The notes: a model not told the origin generated them from the sequence alone. A stretch of DNA of 64,000 nucleotides from Sipunculus nudus (GCA_026874595.1 CM049310.1:30071558-30135557), one strand, 5' to 3'; numbered from the stretch's first letter, positions 44,522-56,731 are shown. Program-made: numbers and translations.

Positions 44522-47054
44522 TAATTAATTTACCGTTCTTGACTGGCCGGTACAGGTGCTGCGTCAGAGTCACATCCGGATGTTCTCTTCTGGCTGTTGA
44601 AAATATATTTGAGTCTCTTAAGATTCTACATCCTTCTGTATTATAGTGACAGCAGTGAACGTTGAGTGCGCTCGTTGTTTAAATTCCATGCAGGCAGATC
44701 TATGAATATAGCCGATTTTTGTTCGATATAACTAAATATATGCTAAATGTCACATCATCAACAGTTCACCAATTATTTATTGGAACAGGTTCCCGTTACT
44801 TAATTATCAAAAGTTACATCACTATATCATTGTTTTATTATTATTTATACCAGAATAAGTGTTTAAGAAAATGTTATCAGCTAACGTTCCAAAAAGGTAT
44901 TCATTATAATGAAACATGGTCTCAATTTATACAGAATATCACCAAGGGAAAATGATCTCAATTATACAAAATGTAAACAAATAACACAATATAGCACATT
45001 ATGTGGCTTTTTATTCCAGCTTTATACATGCAAACATTTACTGTCTTATCCAATATATGTACAAACCACATTAAACTTGTAACACCAGTGTTTCGATACA
45101 GAAAATAAATGCAAGAAAGCTGATCACAGTAATTGTGTCATTCTGATGAACGGTATAACCTCAACATGCTGGAATCTACAACGACTAAATCTTTTGTTTG
45201 AAATTTTTACTAGTTTTATAAAAATAAATAGAAAAGAACCCCTCTTCTAATAGCCCTGATTTACACATTTATATACCTTAAACGTGTCATGGGCATTTTC
45301 AGACGTGTGTTTAGTGTATAGGTGTGGTGAGTAAACTTGAATGGTTTTCTGGGATTTCTGTTTGATTTTGTTTTGTTATACGACAAAAGAAAAAAGTTAA
45401 AGAAAATTAAATGTTTAAATCATAATTTTAAAATATGCCTGTATTTCATTTATTTTTTTAAATTCCTTTGTAGTTTGTGTTAACACGAAAAGGATATTGA
45501 CATAGGATAATTTGCGTAACTAGTTTACCGAAGAGATTTGTTTCCTTTTATTTAAAGAGTTCTGAAATTTAAATTTTCAGATTGTTTATAAATTGTGGTT
45601 ATTTCAGAGAGTTATGAATCGTTAAAGCATGATTTTGGTATACCAAATCCTTGCACTCACATTTACTGCTGACCTTGGGCCGTGGACCAATCACAATGAA
45701 GTTTAAGTAATAATCTGAAGAATTGCACGGATGGCTCACCATATTCAAATTCTGCATGCTGACTTCACTTCAAACAATTAAAACATTTCACACAAATCCC
45801 AAAATAACCGGTGTGATTTTATTCCATTGTCACGCTATGAATAATATCGTGGATATGATAAATTCTTACAGTATTATGGCACAACGAAGCCCTCATCCAC
45901 AACTGACCGCTATGTACATGGTCACTGTCAGTTGAGTAGCAGGTATAATAAAATCTCTCGACATACCACATGCGCTTATACGACAACATATTTGAAACAG
46001 CGGTAAACATCTTAGCAATTTTTTACTCTACTATGAAAGCCCCTACAGTAAGAGCAAGATTGTAGGCCTATGTAAACAGTTATCTGAAAAATTAATGAAT
46101 AATAGTATAACAGCTATTTATCATAAACATTTTTAAGTTTTTAACAAATTTTAAAAAGTAGACCAGTTCTCGAACTACTCTGTGGCAGCAGACACTTGAA
46201 TAAAACTTGGTGCAAAATGTTATACAACAGCATGCAGAATATTTGCTGCACAGGGTGGGAATTATCCCGACTGTCACCACCACCCCCTGCCAAGCCTACG
46301 TTCCTGAATAACATAAACAAGAACAATAGAATTAATGTTAGCCAAACTTCATTGGTCTATGTGATGACGGGAATATAACCGGTGCCAAGAGAATGAATCT
46401 GACAACGATTAATGTGACGGTGACATGGGTGGAGTGGCCTCTTGTGGAGACTGGCAGTACTACGTTCCAATAGGTACCTGCACACTTTACGAGTACTACT
46501 CGGAAGTAAGGTCCTTACACTGATGCACATATAAAGCTAAATGTTTAAATGTCTTACTTTGAACAATATAACGGATATTCTTTTCATTTGAAAATGAGAA
46601 TTACTACGAAAACACAGACGCGCAACCTCAATAAAAGCACTGCTGTTTGTGTTGCGGGAGGACTGTGCGCCGGACAGACGGTCGAGTCATTATGTGATTG
46701 GCTGCTAGAAGTATGCTGACAAGAGCTGTAAGAACGTAGTCAAATCTCTAGTAATAGGTTTGTTACAGTATATGTTCAATATTTGGCGCCAATTATTCAA
46801 ACTGCCAAGATCTTAAGCCGATACTGAATTTCCTTTCGGTCGATTTGGCGTATCTTATATTTTGGAGTGTGGAAAAGCAAATCTAACAGTTTATAAGCTG
46901 ACATTTTACAAACGTAACTTGTTCATTAAACTATTCACAACTGGTATTCTCTCAGACAACAACACGTGTAGTTTGAAGTAGGAATCGTGTTGTGACAATC
47001 CTTCAACTGACGACTGTTTTATGTACATGAAGATTCACCATAGATTCACCATAA
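44522..47054. other. Intergenic region between GNAT and TLR
   Basis: AT-rich. AATAAA occurs at 45104 among several candidate polyadenylation signals. No exon, transposon terminus or RNA gene recognised. Confidence 0.45.
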
Positions 47055-49238
47055 TTAGATTTGAGCACTCCTGAGAGCAGCCCGCAAACGGGGCCAGAAT
47101 GTAGTCACGTGATCAACGCCGTTCACTCCTGGCCATTCTAAGTATGTTTGTTGTCTGAGAATTGTTACCAAAGCTCGTGGCATGTCAGTCACAGGTACCT
47201 CCTCAAGCATAACAACGACGATTTTGTAGACACCACGCTCTATATGATGATGACGCGCCATATACATTTCAAATTTACACCAACCACTCCTAACGAAATT
47301 GTTGGAAAGTATCAGCAGCGCTCGACGACTGTTGGAGATACTTTTTAAAATGTTTTCCTCGATTGACTGGCCCAAAATAAAATCTCTCTGATGCAAACAG
47401 AAACGTACAGGGTTGTCTGTCTCTTCGAGATTTGGTAAGAGATAATCTCGAACCCACCAAAAGTCTCTCTCACTGTGAGCCACAAAAGCGTCATACTCGT
47501 AATCATTCGGATCGTCCCGTAGTTCCTCGTAAAGCGTTCGTCTGACCTTGAACTGTAAGAAACAGTACTTGATGTCCCAACGATGTCTGTACAGAAAAAC
47601 TGAGACTGTCACCAGAAAGGCCAAGGCACATAGGAGCCCGATCGTCGCGTCCAACCAGAGAATACTTGTGCATTGTTTTTCTAAAATTGGTAAAATAAGG
47701 CGCAAGTTGGACAAGCGATCTGTTTTCCCCTTGAGCATACAATATGAATTTTCCAGACCTCTGAATTGGTCACGTTGATTATAGCACCATCTCAGGAATC
47801 CCAGAGAATTACAGGAACATTCCAAAGGGTTCCCGTCGAGACGCAGAATGAACGGTTTTCCGTACAGATCTCTAGCGTTTTGGAATGTTGCTTCAAGAGA
47901 TTTCATTGCCTTGGGTGAAAGGTATCTAATGGTGTTTCCTGTTAGGTCCAATATTTTAAGATTTCTTAATCCGCTCAGGTCGAAGTTCAGATCCGTGAGT
48001 TCATTACCCGCTAAGGTCAAACTTGCAAGTCTGTAGCTGTTTCTGAAAAGCCCCGCTGTAAGACGTGCAATCTGGTTTCTTGAAAGATCTAGGTAAACTA
48101 GATTAGTCAAGTTCCTAAAAGGACCGGAAAATCTAGAAAGCATTTTGCCTAACCTGTTATTCGAAAGGCGAAGTTTCCTAATGGCGACTGAGAAATGCTT
48201 GCCGAAAGAGTCATTTGATAAAAACTGCATATTGTTGTTTGACAAGTCTAAAGTGAACCCCGTGGAGACTTTTTCAAATTCCATAGAAGCATACATATTT
48301 TGAAGGTTGTTTCGTGAAAAGTCAATAATCTTTACGCGCATGTGCTTTGTACACGTGATATATATCGTAATACCCATGGGCAAACTCCCAATATCAAAGG
48401 TTCCTTGTGCATAAAGTTCCCGCAGGGTTGTTGGCCAGGGTATGGCTATTTGCGCGGTTGGTGGAAGGGCTACCATTTCGTTCACGGGAAGTAGTGTAGC
48501 TTGTTTGCTGATATCCAGGACACGGATGTGCTGCAGTTGTCCAAATACTCTTTGTGAAAGAATGCCGAGTTTGTTTGTGCTTACATTCATTACCGTAAGA
48601 TAAGGCATAAATTTGTCCACTTCAGAACTAAAGCTGCGTATCATGTTGTGACTTAGGTTCAATTTTCGTAACGCGGTAGTTGCACAGGCCGTCATAAACT
48701 CATTTGTTATTTTATTTGTATGAAATAGGGAATAACTCGTAATATGGACCAACGAAAGATGAGTTAAATATGTTTTATTTAGTCCGGTCATTACCGCAAT
48801 AAATTCAATAAAGTTTCTTTTCCCAAGCATCGCATTGTACGACAAATCCAGTGATTCCAGTCTGCAGAACGGTCGGAACAAGTGCTTTGGTATGGGACCA
48901 CCGGAACCGATGTCGTTCCTTCTCAAACTGAGCTCACGCAAATTATCAAGTCCGAAGAAAGCGTCCTGTTCTAGAGCGTTGATGCTGCAGTTGTCCAACA
49001 GCAGTGTCCTGAGGTTTGTACAGTACATGAACGTTCGGTCGGGGATTTTCTTCAGGATATTGTGAGTTAAGATGAATTTGACCACACTTCCGGTACAGAG
49101 ATCTGGTACCACAGTGAGGTTTTTTGATTGACAGTTAACACTGTCATCTGTACAGGTACATGGCCAACACCTGTCCAACTCCGAGGTCGCAACTGCTGAC
49201 AGATATCCGGCGATAATCAACAAAGCCGTCAGTTCCAT
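47055..49238 (-). CDS. Toll-like receptor, single exon, 727 residues
   Basis: A complete intronless receptor. Signal peptide 1-18 (MELTALLIIAGYLSAVAT); one N-terminal cysteine cap CWPCTCTDDSVNC (24-36) to about 48; roughly 15 leucine-rich repeats (50-470) such as LRELSLRRNDI and LVYLDLSRNQI; LRRCT CSCNSLGFLRWC from 470; one membrane span 526-550 (ILWLDATIGLLCALAFLVTV); TIR domain 580-727 with box 1 YDAFVAHSERD and box 3 TTFWPRL. A single cysteine cluster places it with the vertebrate-type (sccTLR) group. It senses microbial ligands and signals through TIR adaptors in the family at large; this ligand is unknown. Box 2 reads CLHQRDFILGQ: the BB-loop proline found in most TLRs (RDFIPG in human TLR2) is Leu622. 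The frame is open with no sign of decay. Confidence 0.95.
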   Translation of the reverse strand: MELTALLIIAGYLSAVATSELDRCWPCTCTDDSVNCQSKNLTVVPDLCTGSVVKFILTHNILKKIPDRTFMYCTNLRTLLLDNCSINALEQDAFFGLDNLRELSLRRNDIGSGGPIPKHLFRPFCRLESLDLSYNAMLGKRNFIEFIAVMTGLNKTYLTHLSLVHITSYSLFHTNKITNEFMTACATTALRKLNLSHNMIRSFSSEVDKFMPYLTVMNVSTNKLGILSQRVFGQLQHIRVLDISKQATLLPVNEMVALPPTAQIAIPWPTTLRELYAQGTFDIGSLPMGITIYITCTKHMRVKIIDFSRNNLQNMYASMEFEKVSTGFTLDLSNNNMQFLSNDSFGKHFSVAIRKLRLSNNRLGKMLSRFSGPFRNLTNLVYLDLSRNQIARLTAGLFRNSYRLASLTLAGNELTDLNFDLSGLRNLKILDLTGNTIRYLSPKAMKSLEATFQNARDLYGKPFILRLDGNPLECSCNSLGFLRWCYNQRDQFRGLENSYCMLKGKTDRLSNLRLILPILEKQCTSILWLDATIGLLCALAFLVTVSVFLYRHRWDIKYCFLQFKVRRTLYEELRDDPNDYEYDAFVAHSERDFWWVRDYLLPNLEETDNPVRFCLHQRDFILGQSIEENILKSISNSRRALLILSNNFVRSGWCKFEMYMARHHHIERGVYKIVVVMLEEVPVTDMPRALVTILRQQTYLEWPGVNGVDHVTTFWPRLRAALRSAQI

Positions 49239-50149
49239 AGTGTTTGTAAGTCCTTCTACAATGATCAGTTACCTTTACTTATCCCTCCTTCGCGGTCAAA
49301 ATTCCTCAATTAGAATTTGCATGACTGTACTCTCTTAAGTCAATAGATTCATAGTTGTAAGGTAGAACTGTTGGTTGTATAAATGTAAATCTTCCGGACG
49401 CTCCTCATGCACCTCGCGCCACGGATTCACATTAAAGAAATAAGGAGATATGAATCAGGGACGGAGAGTGGATTATAAAAAAGGGATGTGTTTGTCTTGG
49501 GGATGAAGCTCAACACCCTGGCCAAGAAAAACAAGCGTAAGGGAACCAAGTGGAGTTTATATAACTTTCGTTTACAGTATACGGAAGAAAACTGTGCTGT
49601 AAGCGTGTATTCTTCATTTCCGGGATTTTTAGGTCGAGAGGTTCGCCCATCCCCACCACCTCTAAATCCGCCCCTGTGAACAGTGCTTCCATTGTCGTTT
49701 ATCTATGAATAACAGGAATTACTTAAATAAAAAGACCGCGTGACTGTTTAGATAATAATCAGTCTGTGTCACTCTTTGGCAAACCTATATGTGGGCTGAT
49801 ACCGGATATAATGAAAGTCTGACTGATCGTATTTGTGTGTGTGTGTGTGTGTGTGTGTGTATGCCATGTCTCTGAATGGGTCAAACAAACGCCCTAAATG
49901 TCCTTTCTTCTGAAGACCTGATATTTGATAGCTAAAATTAAAAATAAAAAAATAAAATCCAGCTCTAAAACTCAGATTATAAGAATTTTTACTCCTGTTT
50001 ATTGGAGTAAATATGTTATTGTTCATATAATATACATACCAATAAGATTTCTCAGCAATACGGCAAATGATTAACATGCATGTTGTCCAAATATATGGTG
50101 ATTTGACAGAAAACGGTAATTTGACATTGGGCAGATTCTTGTCCATACA
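49239..50149. other. TLR upstream region with (GT)n microsatellite
   Basis: Contains (GT)n at 49834-49860 and, near 49650-49675 on the minus strand, CAGGGGCGGATTTAGAGG, a terminus-like sequence of a small DNA transposon whose other end I cannot find. No other gene. TLR promoter elements could not be assigned. Confidence 0.45.
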
Positions 50150-51011
50150 GGCATGAGAATACAGTGACGTGACTTTGACTAGGTACCTGTACAAACGACA
50201 CAAAAAACAGTGACGTTACGTGGGTGAGGTCCATGTACATAGGGCACAGAAAACAGTGACGTGACGTTTGCTACGTACAGGTACAAACGACACAAAAAAA
50301 CAGTGACATGACGTTGTCAAGGTACAGGTACATACGGCACAGAAAATGACTTGACATTGGCTAGGAATAGGCACAAAGGACACAAAATGATGACGTGACT
50401 GTGGCTTGGTGCAGGTACATACGACACTGAAAACAGTAACGTGGCGTGGGCTAGGTACAGATACATACGACATAGAAAACAGTGACGTGACGATGGCTAG
50501 GTACAGGTACAAACGACACAGAAAACAGTGACGTGACGTAGACTAGGTACAGGTAAAAACAACACAGAAAAACAGTAACGTGCCGATGGCTAGGTACAGG
50601 TACAAACGACACAGAAAACAGTGACGTGACGTAGGCTAGGTTTCAGGTGGAATCAGCACAGAAAACAGTGACGTGACGTTGGCTAGGTACAGGAACATAT
50701 ACAACACAGAAAAAGTAACGTAACGTTGGCTAGGTGCAGGTACATACGACACAAAAACAGTGATGTGACGTTGGCTAGATACAGGTACATATGACACAGA
50801 AAACAGTGACGTGGGCTAGGTACAGGTTAATAGGACACAGAAAAAACAATGACGTAACTTTGGCTAGGTACAGGTACATATATGACACAGAAAACAGTAA
50901 CGTGGCGTTCCCTAGTTACAGGTACATACGACACAGGAAACAATAACGTTACATTGGCTACATACAGGTACATACGACACAGAAAACAGTGACGTGAATT
51001 TGGCTAGGTAC

Positions 51012-51075
<64 letters not shown>

Positions 51076-52328
51076 CACAGAGCACAGTGACCTTACGATG
51101 GCTAGGTACAGGTACAAACAACACTGAAAACAGTGACGTTACGTGGGTTAGGTACAGATACATAGGGCACAGAATACAGTGACGTGAGTTGGCTAGGTAC
51201 AAGTGCATATATGACACAGAAAACATTGACGTGACGTTGGATAGGTACATGTACATAGGACACAAAAAACAGTGAAGTGATTTTGGATAGGCACAAGTAC
51301 ATACGACACAAAAATCAGTGACCAGACGCTTGCTAGGTACAGATACATATGACACAACAGTGATGTGACGTTGGCTAGTTACAGGTACAAACACCACTGA
51401 AAACAGTGACGTTACGTGGGTTAGGTACAGGTTTATAGGGCACAGAAATCAGTGACGTCACGTTGGCTAGGTACATGTATATATACGACACAAAAAACAT
51501 TGAGGTGACGTAGGCTAGGTATAGGTACATAGGACACAGAAAAAACATCTACGTCATGTTGGCTAGGTACAAGTACATAGGACACAGAAAACAGTGACGT
51601 GACCAGAGCTAGGTACAGGTACATAGAACACAAAAAACAATGACATAATGTTGGCTAGGTGCTGGTACATATATGACACAGAAAACAGTGACGTGAGGTT
51701 GGCTTGGACAGGTAGATAAAACACAGAAAACAGTGACGTGACGTTGGCTAGGTACAGGTACATATATTACACAGAAAACATTGACGTGACGTTGGATAGG
51801 TACATGTACATAGGACACAGAAAACAGTGAAGTGATGTTGGCTAGGTACAGGTACATACGACACAAAAATCGGTGACCAGACGCTTGCTAGGTACAGATA
51901 CATATGACACAACAGTGATGTGACGTTGGCTAGTTACAGGTACAAACGACACTGAAAACAGTGACGTCACGTTGGCTAGGTACATGTATATATACGACGC
52001 AAAAACATTGAGGTGACGTAGGCTAGGTATAGGTACATACGACACAGAAAAACATCTACGTCATGTTGGCTAGGTGCAAGTACATAGGACACAGAAAACA
52101 GTGACGTGACCAGAGCTAGGTACAGGTACATAGAACACAAAAAAAATGACGTAACGTTGGCTAGGTGCAGGTACATATATGACACAGAAAACAGTGACGT
52201 GAAGTTGGCTATGGACAGGTAGATAAAACACAGAAAACAGTGACGTGACGTTGGCTAGGTACAGGTACATATACGCAACAGAAAACAGTGACATGACGTT
52301 GGCTAGGTACACGAACATATACGACACA
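50150..52328. repeat. ~46-bp minisatellite, about 46 units, rich in TGACGT motifs
   Basis: Units read GTGACGTGACGTTGGCTAGG, TACAGGTACATACGACACAG, AAAACA with many point changes. Two copies carry full TGACGTCA (51457 and 51965 region). A (TA)n tract interrupts the array at about 51014-51073. A larger block around 51225-51560 is repeated near 51779-52070, about 554 bp apart, so there is higher-order structure. Long open frames exist in all phases because the unit lacks stops; they are not genes. Confidence 0.95.
51014..51073. repeat. (TA)n microsatellite inside the minisatellite
   Basis: About 30 TA units. Confidence 0.95.
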
Positions 52329-52445
52329 TGTGTCGTATGTACCTGCACCTAGCCAACGTTACGTTACTTTTTCTGTGTCGTATATGTTCCTGTACCTAGC
52401 CAACGTCACGTCACTGTTTTCTGTGTCGTTGGTACCTGTACCTAC
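52329..52445. repeat. Same minisatellite in inverted orientation
   Basis: Two and a half units in opposite orientation (TGTGTCGTATGTACCTGCAC...). They meet the main array head-to-head at the palindrome ACGACACATGTGTCGT. Confidence 0.93.
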
Positions 52446-54028
52446 CGTACTTTCACTCAGTTTAGCTAAAAAGCAATCAACACATCTGAAATTTATTTAA
52501 AATGAATGTACAATGGATTTATTTTGGAATATAATGCGATTTGGTAGGCCTCGAGTGGGCTAAAAAGGCATTGGAACTGTTTCCAAATCTTCAAAAATAA
52601 CCTAAATTAAAAAAAATACAATTTGGGAAAAAGGAATGCATGGGCCATATTATTAGTTCAATACGTCTTAGCAAATATTCTGAACAAGAAGGTCCGGTCC
52701 AGCAAATATTTTTTTATACGTTCATAGCATTTTTCGGTTTTAAATGGCCCCCAAGTAAACCCATTGTTGGGAAATAAATATTTTAACTGAAATTGCCTTT
52801 ATACGTTACAGGTATTCCACATTTTATATATTTAGGAATACCCTTTTAAAAACAAAAAACTCACCTGATACATGCTTAAAATAAGTACATTGTTTTTGGG
52901 TTTATTTTCGGAAAATAATATGATTTGCCCCATTTGACCTTTTGACCTTGAAATTTGACCTTGAAGATAGAAATATTAATTTCCACCAGTTCTACATTTT
53001 ATATATCTTGTAACACCTCAGTAAACCAATTCTATTTGTGTGTATCAAATGAAACCTGACCCTGACTCATTACCAAGCCGGGGGCTAACTAGATCTACTC
53101 TGCCGCACGGTTGTTTATTTTATTTAAACATGACATTTTTCAAACGAACAATCAAACAAGATTAGCAGGGCAAAATGACCATCACCCACGACTGTAAGCG
53201 AGATAATAAGAGAGAGAGGGAGCAAGTCCACATGCAAGTATAAGTGCAGACGCACGTTCAAACAGTCAGTTGTAAGTCCGACACTGATGAAATTTTCAAT
53301 CGTTTCCTCAACCCAAGGTGGAACTGAATATCTTTCCTCACAATATAAGAATTTTATTTTTATTTTATGGGCTACATTATATCGTTTTCTTTCCGTTTTA
53401 TTGATCAGTGCCATTTGCCAGGATGGAAGGTGACAGCGAGCCAACACGATGCCATATACCTAACTCAATTCACAGGGTAGACAGACTTTCGAAAATTCTA
53501 TAATAAACCTAATGATCGTTGGGTTTTTAATTTCGTGGATAAAGGTCACCTACGATCCCAAGAAAATAAAATGTCAACGATCAATTCTCAATCCACGGTA
53601 TATTTTCTTTTAATTTTGTTAACTCTTGACCTGTTGACCTTGAATGTAACAATAAAATGTTACAGAAAAAGTTAACAAATCAAAATCAAACCATGAAATG
53701 AACCCTTGCCCAAAACACAAACCCAATATTAAAAGAAATATTGGAATTTATTTTCACAATATTCTTCTTATTTATCATATATTTCATGAGTAAAAATAAA
53801 CATATCTCAGTACAACCTCATTTTTATTATTATTATTGCAGGTTATTTGTATATATAGGTGAAAATAAAATGTTACCACATTTGACCTTTGACCTTGAGC
53901 TGTGGGCTTGGAGGTCAAATGGCTCCTTGGCAACCGGGTGATTCTGAAACCTTGGATCATGGTCATACTTTCCAGCGCAGTTGCCAGCCATGGACAAAAA
54001 AAATGCTATCTAAAGTAAATATAAACAT
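52446..54028. other. Non-coding spacer between two minisatellite blocks
   Basis: Contains TGACCT half-site clusters at 52935-52970 and 53878-53896 (ATTTGACCTTTGACCTTGAG). A 107-codon minus-strand open frame at 53124-53447 has no recognisable motif. No gene called. Confidence 0.45.
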
Positions 54029-54495
54029 GTTCCTAGCCAATGTCACGTCACTGTTTTCTGTGTCGTATGTACCTGTACCTAACCAACGTCACTTCACTGT
54101 TTTCTGTGTCTTATGTACCTGTACCTAGCCAACATCATGTCACTGTTTCCTGTGTCCTATGTACCTGTACCTAGCCTATGTCACGTCATTGTTTTCTGTG
54201 TCTTATGTACCTGTACAAAACCAACGTCACGTCACTGTTTTCTGTGTCTTTTATACCTGTACCTAGCCAACGTCACGTCACTGTTTTCTGTGTCTTATGT
54301 ACCTGTACCTAGCCAACGTCACGTCACTGTTTTCTGTGTCTTATGTACCTGTACCTAACCAACGCCACGTCACTGTTTTCTGTGTCTTATATACCTGTAC
54401 CTAGCCAACGTCACGTCACTGTTTTCTGTGTCTTATGTACCTGTACCTAGCCAACGTCACGTCACTGTTTTCTGTGTCTTATGTACCTGTACTCA
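54029..54495. repeat. Second inverted block of the ~46-bp minisatellite, about 9-10 units
   Basis: Units CTAGCCAACGTCACGTCACT, GTTTTCTGTGTCTTATGTAC, CTGTAC are more uniform than in the main array. Several neighbours are identical, suggesting recent expansion. Orientation is opposite to 50150-52328. Confidence 0.95.
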
Positions 54496-55140
54496 TCACT
54501 CTTTGTCCACTGTCCGTCCGTTCGTTAACAGAGCACAAATCGTGACCGCTGCACCTGGAACCTTCATACCTTATATTCAGTGAGATCAATAAAGAATCTC
54601 CTTGGACTCTTGAACTTAGGTCACCGCGACTATATTCTGTGAGTTAAGGACAGAAAACATGATGTCTTTCTAAATGTAAAGTAAGGTCATTGTAATGTCT
54701 CCTTGGTCTTCCTAAATAAGGTCACTGTGACCTATATTCTGTGAGCTGTGTGAAAGAACATGATTTTTTTTTTGCTTCCTAAAAATTATTTTTTGCTTCC
54801 TAATTTTTTTTTTTTTTTTGCTTCATAATTTTTTTTTGCTAAATTTATGTCGAGATCTCGAGATGTTATCTTATTTTTTTTTCTGTGTCCTAAATCAGCC
54901 ACCGTAGTACGTTCTGATCAGGGGTCGATCCAATATCTTCCACGTTATGTAACCTGGAGGATGATTGGCCCACTAGTCTAACGTGTTATTCAATTCGCCA
55001 ATAAAATATACTTCAATGTGAAGGCGTATAGAAAGGATTACATGTTCAATAATTTAGTGTTTAATGACGGGTTATTCAATCAGATAGCGTCCATTTTATC
55101 TCCATATTTATATATATATATATATATACACATATAAACA
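54496..55140. repeat. Dispersed repeat related to the 5.1-6.2 kb family, plus T-rich tracts
   Basis: CTGTCCGTCCGTTCGTTAAC (inverse GGAC tract) is followed by AGAGCACAAATCGTGACCGC, shared with 41602. AGGTCACCGCGA (54619) and AAGGTCACTGTGACCTA (54718) follow, the latter an almost perfect inverted TGACCT repeat. T-rich repeats of TTTTTGCTTCCTAA occupy 54760-54840, then TCGAGATCTCGAGA. Confidence 0.65.
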
Positions 55141-55387
55141 ATGGCTATCAGGAAGGCGCAGCTAGCGCCTCTGACGCTCGAAATATCTTTCGGGCAAATT
55201 ACTGGCTGTGGTCCTGACGACTGCCGACTATCTAAAATATAACCAGTAAAAAAATGACAACGAACAGACGACCCTTAAATTTCATTCAAAATAATCATGT
55301 AATGGCAAGAGATATTACATATCTCATAAAAGACACAGCCAAAATTGCTTGCCGGTCGCCGCCGCGCGGCGCCCCCTGCAAAAAAAA

Positions 55388-56157
55388 GTGGAAAATCTGA
55401 CAGAATACAAATATCTGGGTACAATAATAGACAACAAATTTAATTTTGAAGCTCATGTGCAAAACATTTATTAAAAGACAAATATGAAATTGGTTTTTCC
55501 TGAGAAAACTGTACCGGATGAATGTTGATACGATAATAATAACGAACTTTTTATATGTCTGTGATTCAGTCAGTGCTAACATTCTGCATTACGAGCTGGT
55601 TCGGAAATTGCAATACAGTATCCAAAAAACAAACTGGGACGAATTGTTTGTGCAGGGATAAAGTTGGGTCTCAAGAATGTAAAGCTGCTGAATGAACTCT
55701 ACTGCTGATGTGACATGCACTCGAAAGGCACAGTGTATCAGGGCTGATTCAACACATGAACTGTCTTGTTTTTATGATACTCTGAGCTTGGGAAAAAGAC
55801 TATGGGCTGAACATTGCCGCACAGCAAGATACAGGAAAAGTTTCATACCCACTAGAATTAGATTGTTAAATGGTACAGAAAGCATTGTGATGTAAGTGAT
55901 ATAGGAAATGTATATATTTTTTGTAGTATAGATCAGCTCACTCTTGCATATGTATAATACCTGTGAAGTGCTTAAATGCCTGTGATATAATTAATATAAT
56001 GCCAGTGATGTGCAATAATTGTCTGTGATGTGCTATAATGTCTGTACTTGAATCATGTACAATACCTGTAGGTGTCTATATATGTGCTGTAAATGCTTGC
56101 GGACTGAGTTTCATGCCTTGCATGATAAATAAAGGTTTATCTTATCTTATCTTATAC
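55388..56157 (+). mobile_element. 5'-truncated non-LTR retrotransposon relic with (TTATC) tail
   Basis: TEYKYLGTIIDNKFNFEAHV at 55399-55458 is the post-catalytic YLG motif of non-LTR reverse transcriptases. Downstream frames hold KLGRIVCAGIKLGLKNVKLL and, at the end, CRTARYRKSFIPTRIRLLNG (about 55815-55874), the usual carboxy end of CR1/jockey-like ORF2. Frameshifts and stops break it. The 3' end has AATAAAGG and the short tandem tail CTTATCTTATCTTAT (56139-56155), typical of tail-repeat LINEs. Confidence 0.8.
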
Positions 56158-56408
56158 TAGAAGACACGATAATGTAAAGTATTAAAAATCTTATTACATT
56201 TTACATAATCTCAATCTTAAAGTTAATCTTACATAATATTTGGAAAAAGAGATTCCCTCCTTCGTTCCATAATTTTGGTCTAAGCATCACGGACTCCATA
56301 TTAAAAGCCATATATAAATGTAAATATTTAGCCCATTGGCTAGGAAGAGTCACCTTGCATCCCCTGTGGGAATTTATTACATAGGTATTTTTAGATCCTC
56401 AAGTATGT

Positions 56409-56731
56409 CCCATTAATGAATTAAGATGTTAACATTGATTATTTTGGGAAATACTACCCTTTTAGGCATTCTTAAGACAACCGCGTCATTACGCGTCATA
56501 AATTCATTTTTATGATTATTTTTATCAGTGACTTTTTCGAACTATAAGCCAATACAAAAAGGGTATTTCATGAGAATATCAAATATTAAGCGAGCTATAA
56601 GCATTTACATACCCCTACCCCCTTACCAAAGCTAGCTGTCCACAGGTGGCGTGCGTTATGACGCAGTTGTCTTTAAAAGGCCTTAAAGGGTAGTGTTATA
56701 ATCAATGTTGACATCTAAAATCATTAATTGT

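Noticed and set aside
49650-49680. CAGGGGCGGATTTAGAGG, a possible transposon terminus on the minus strand
   Set aside because: No partner terminus or target duplication found within the neighbouring kilobases.
50216-52348. Long minus-strand frames of up to 161 codons coding repeats such as VPSQRHVTVFCVLCTCT, and plus-strand equivalents at 54029-54358
   Set aside because: The 46-bp unit has few stops, so all frames stay open; the peptide frame changes every unit and there is no start or signal structure.
50150-54495. CRISPR-like regular repeat spacing
   Set aside because: Head-to-tail minisatellite without unique spacers, in an intron-containing animal genome.
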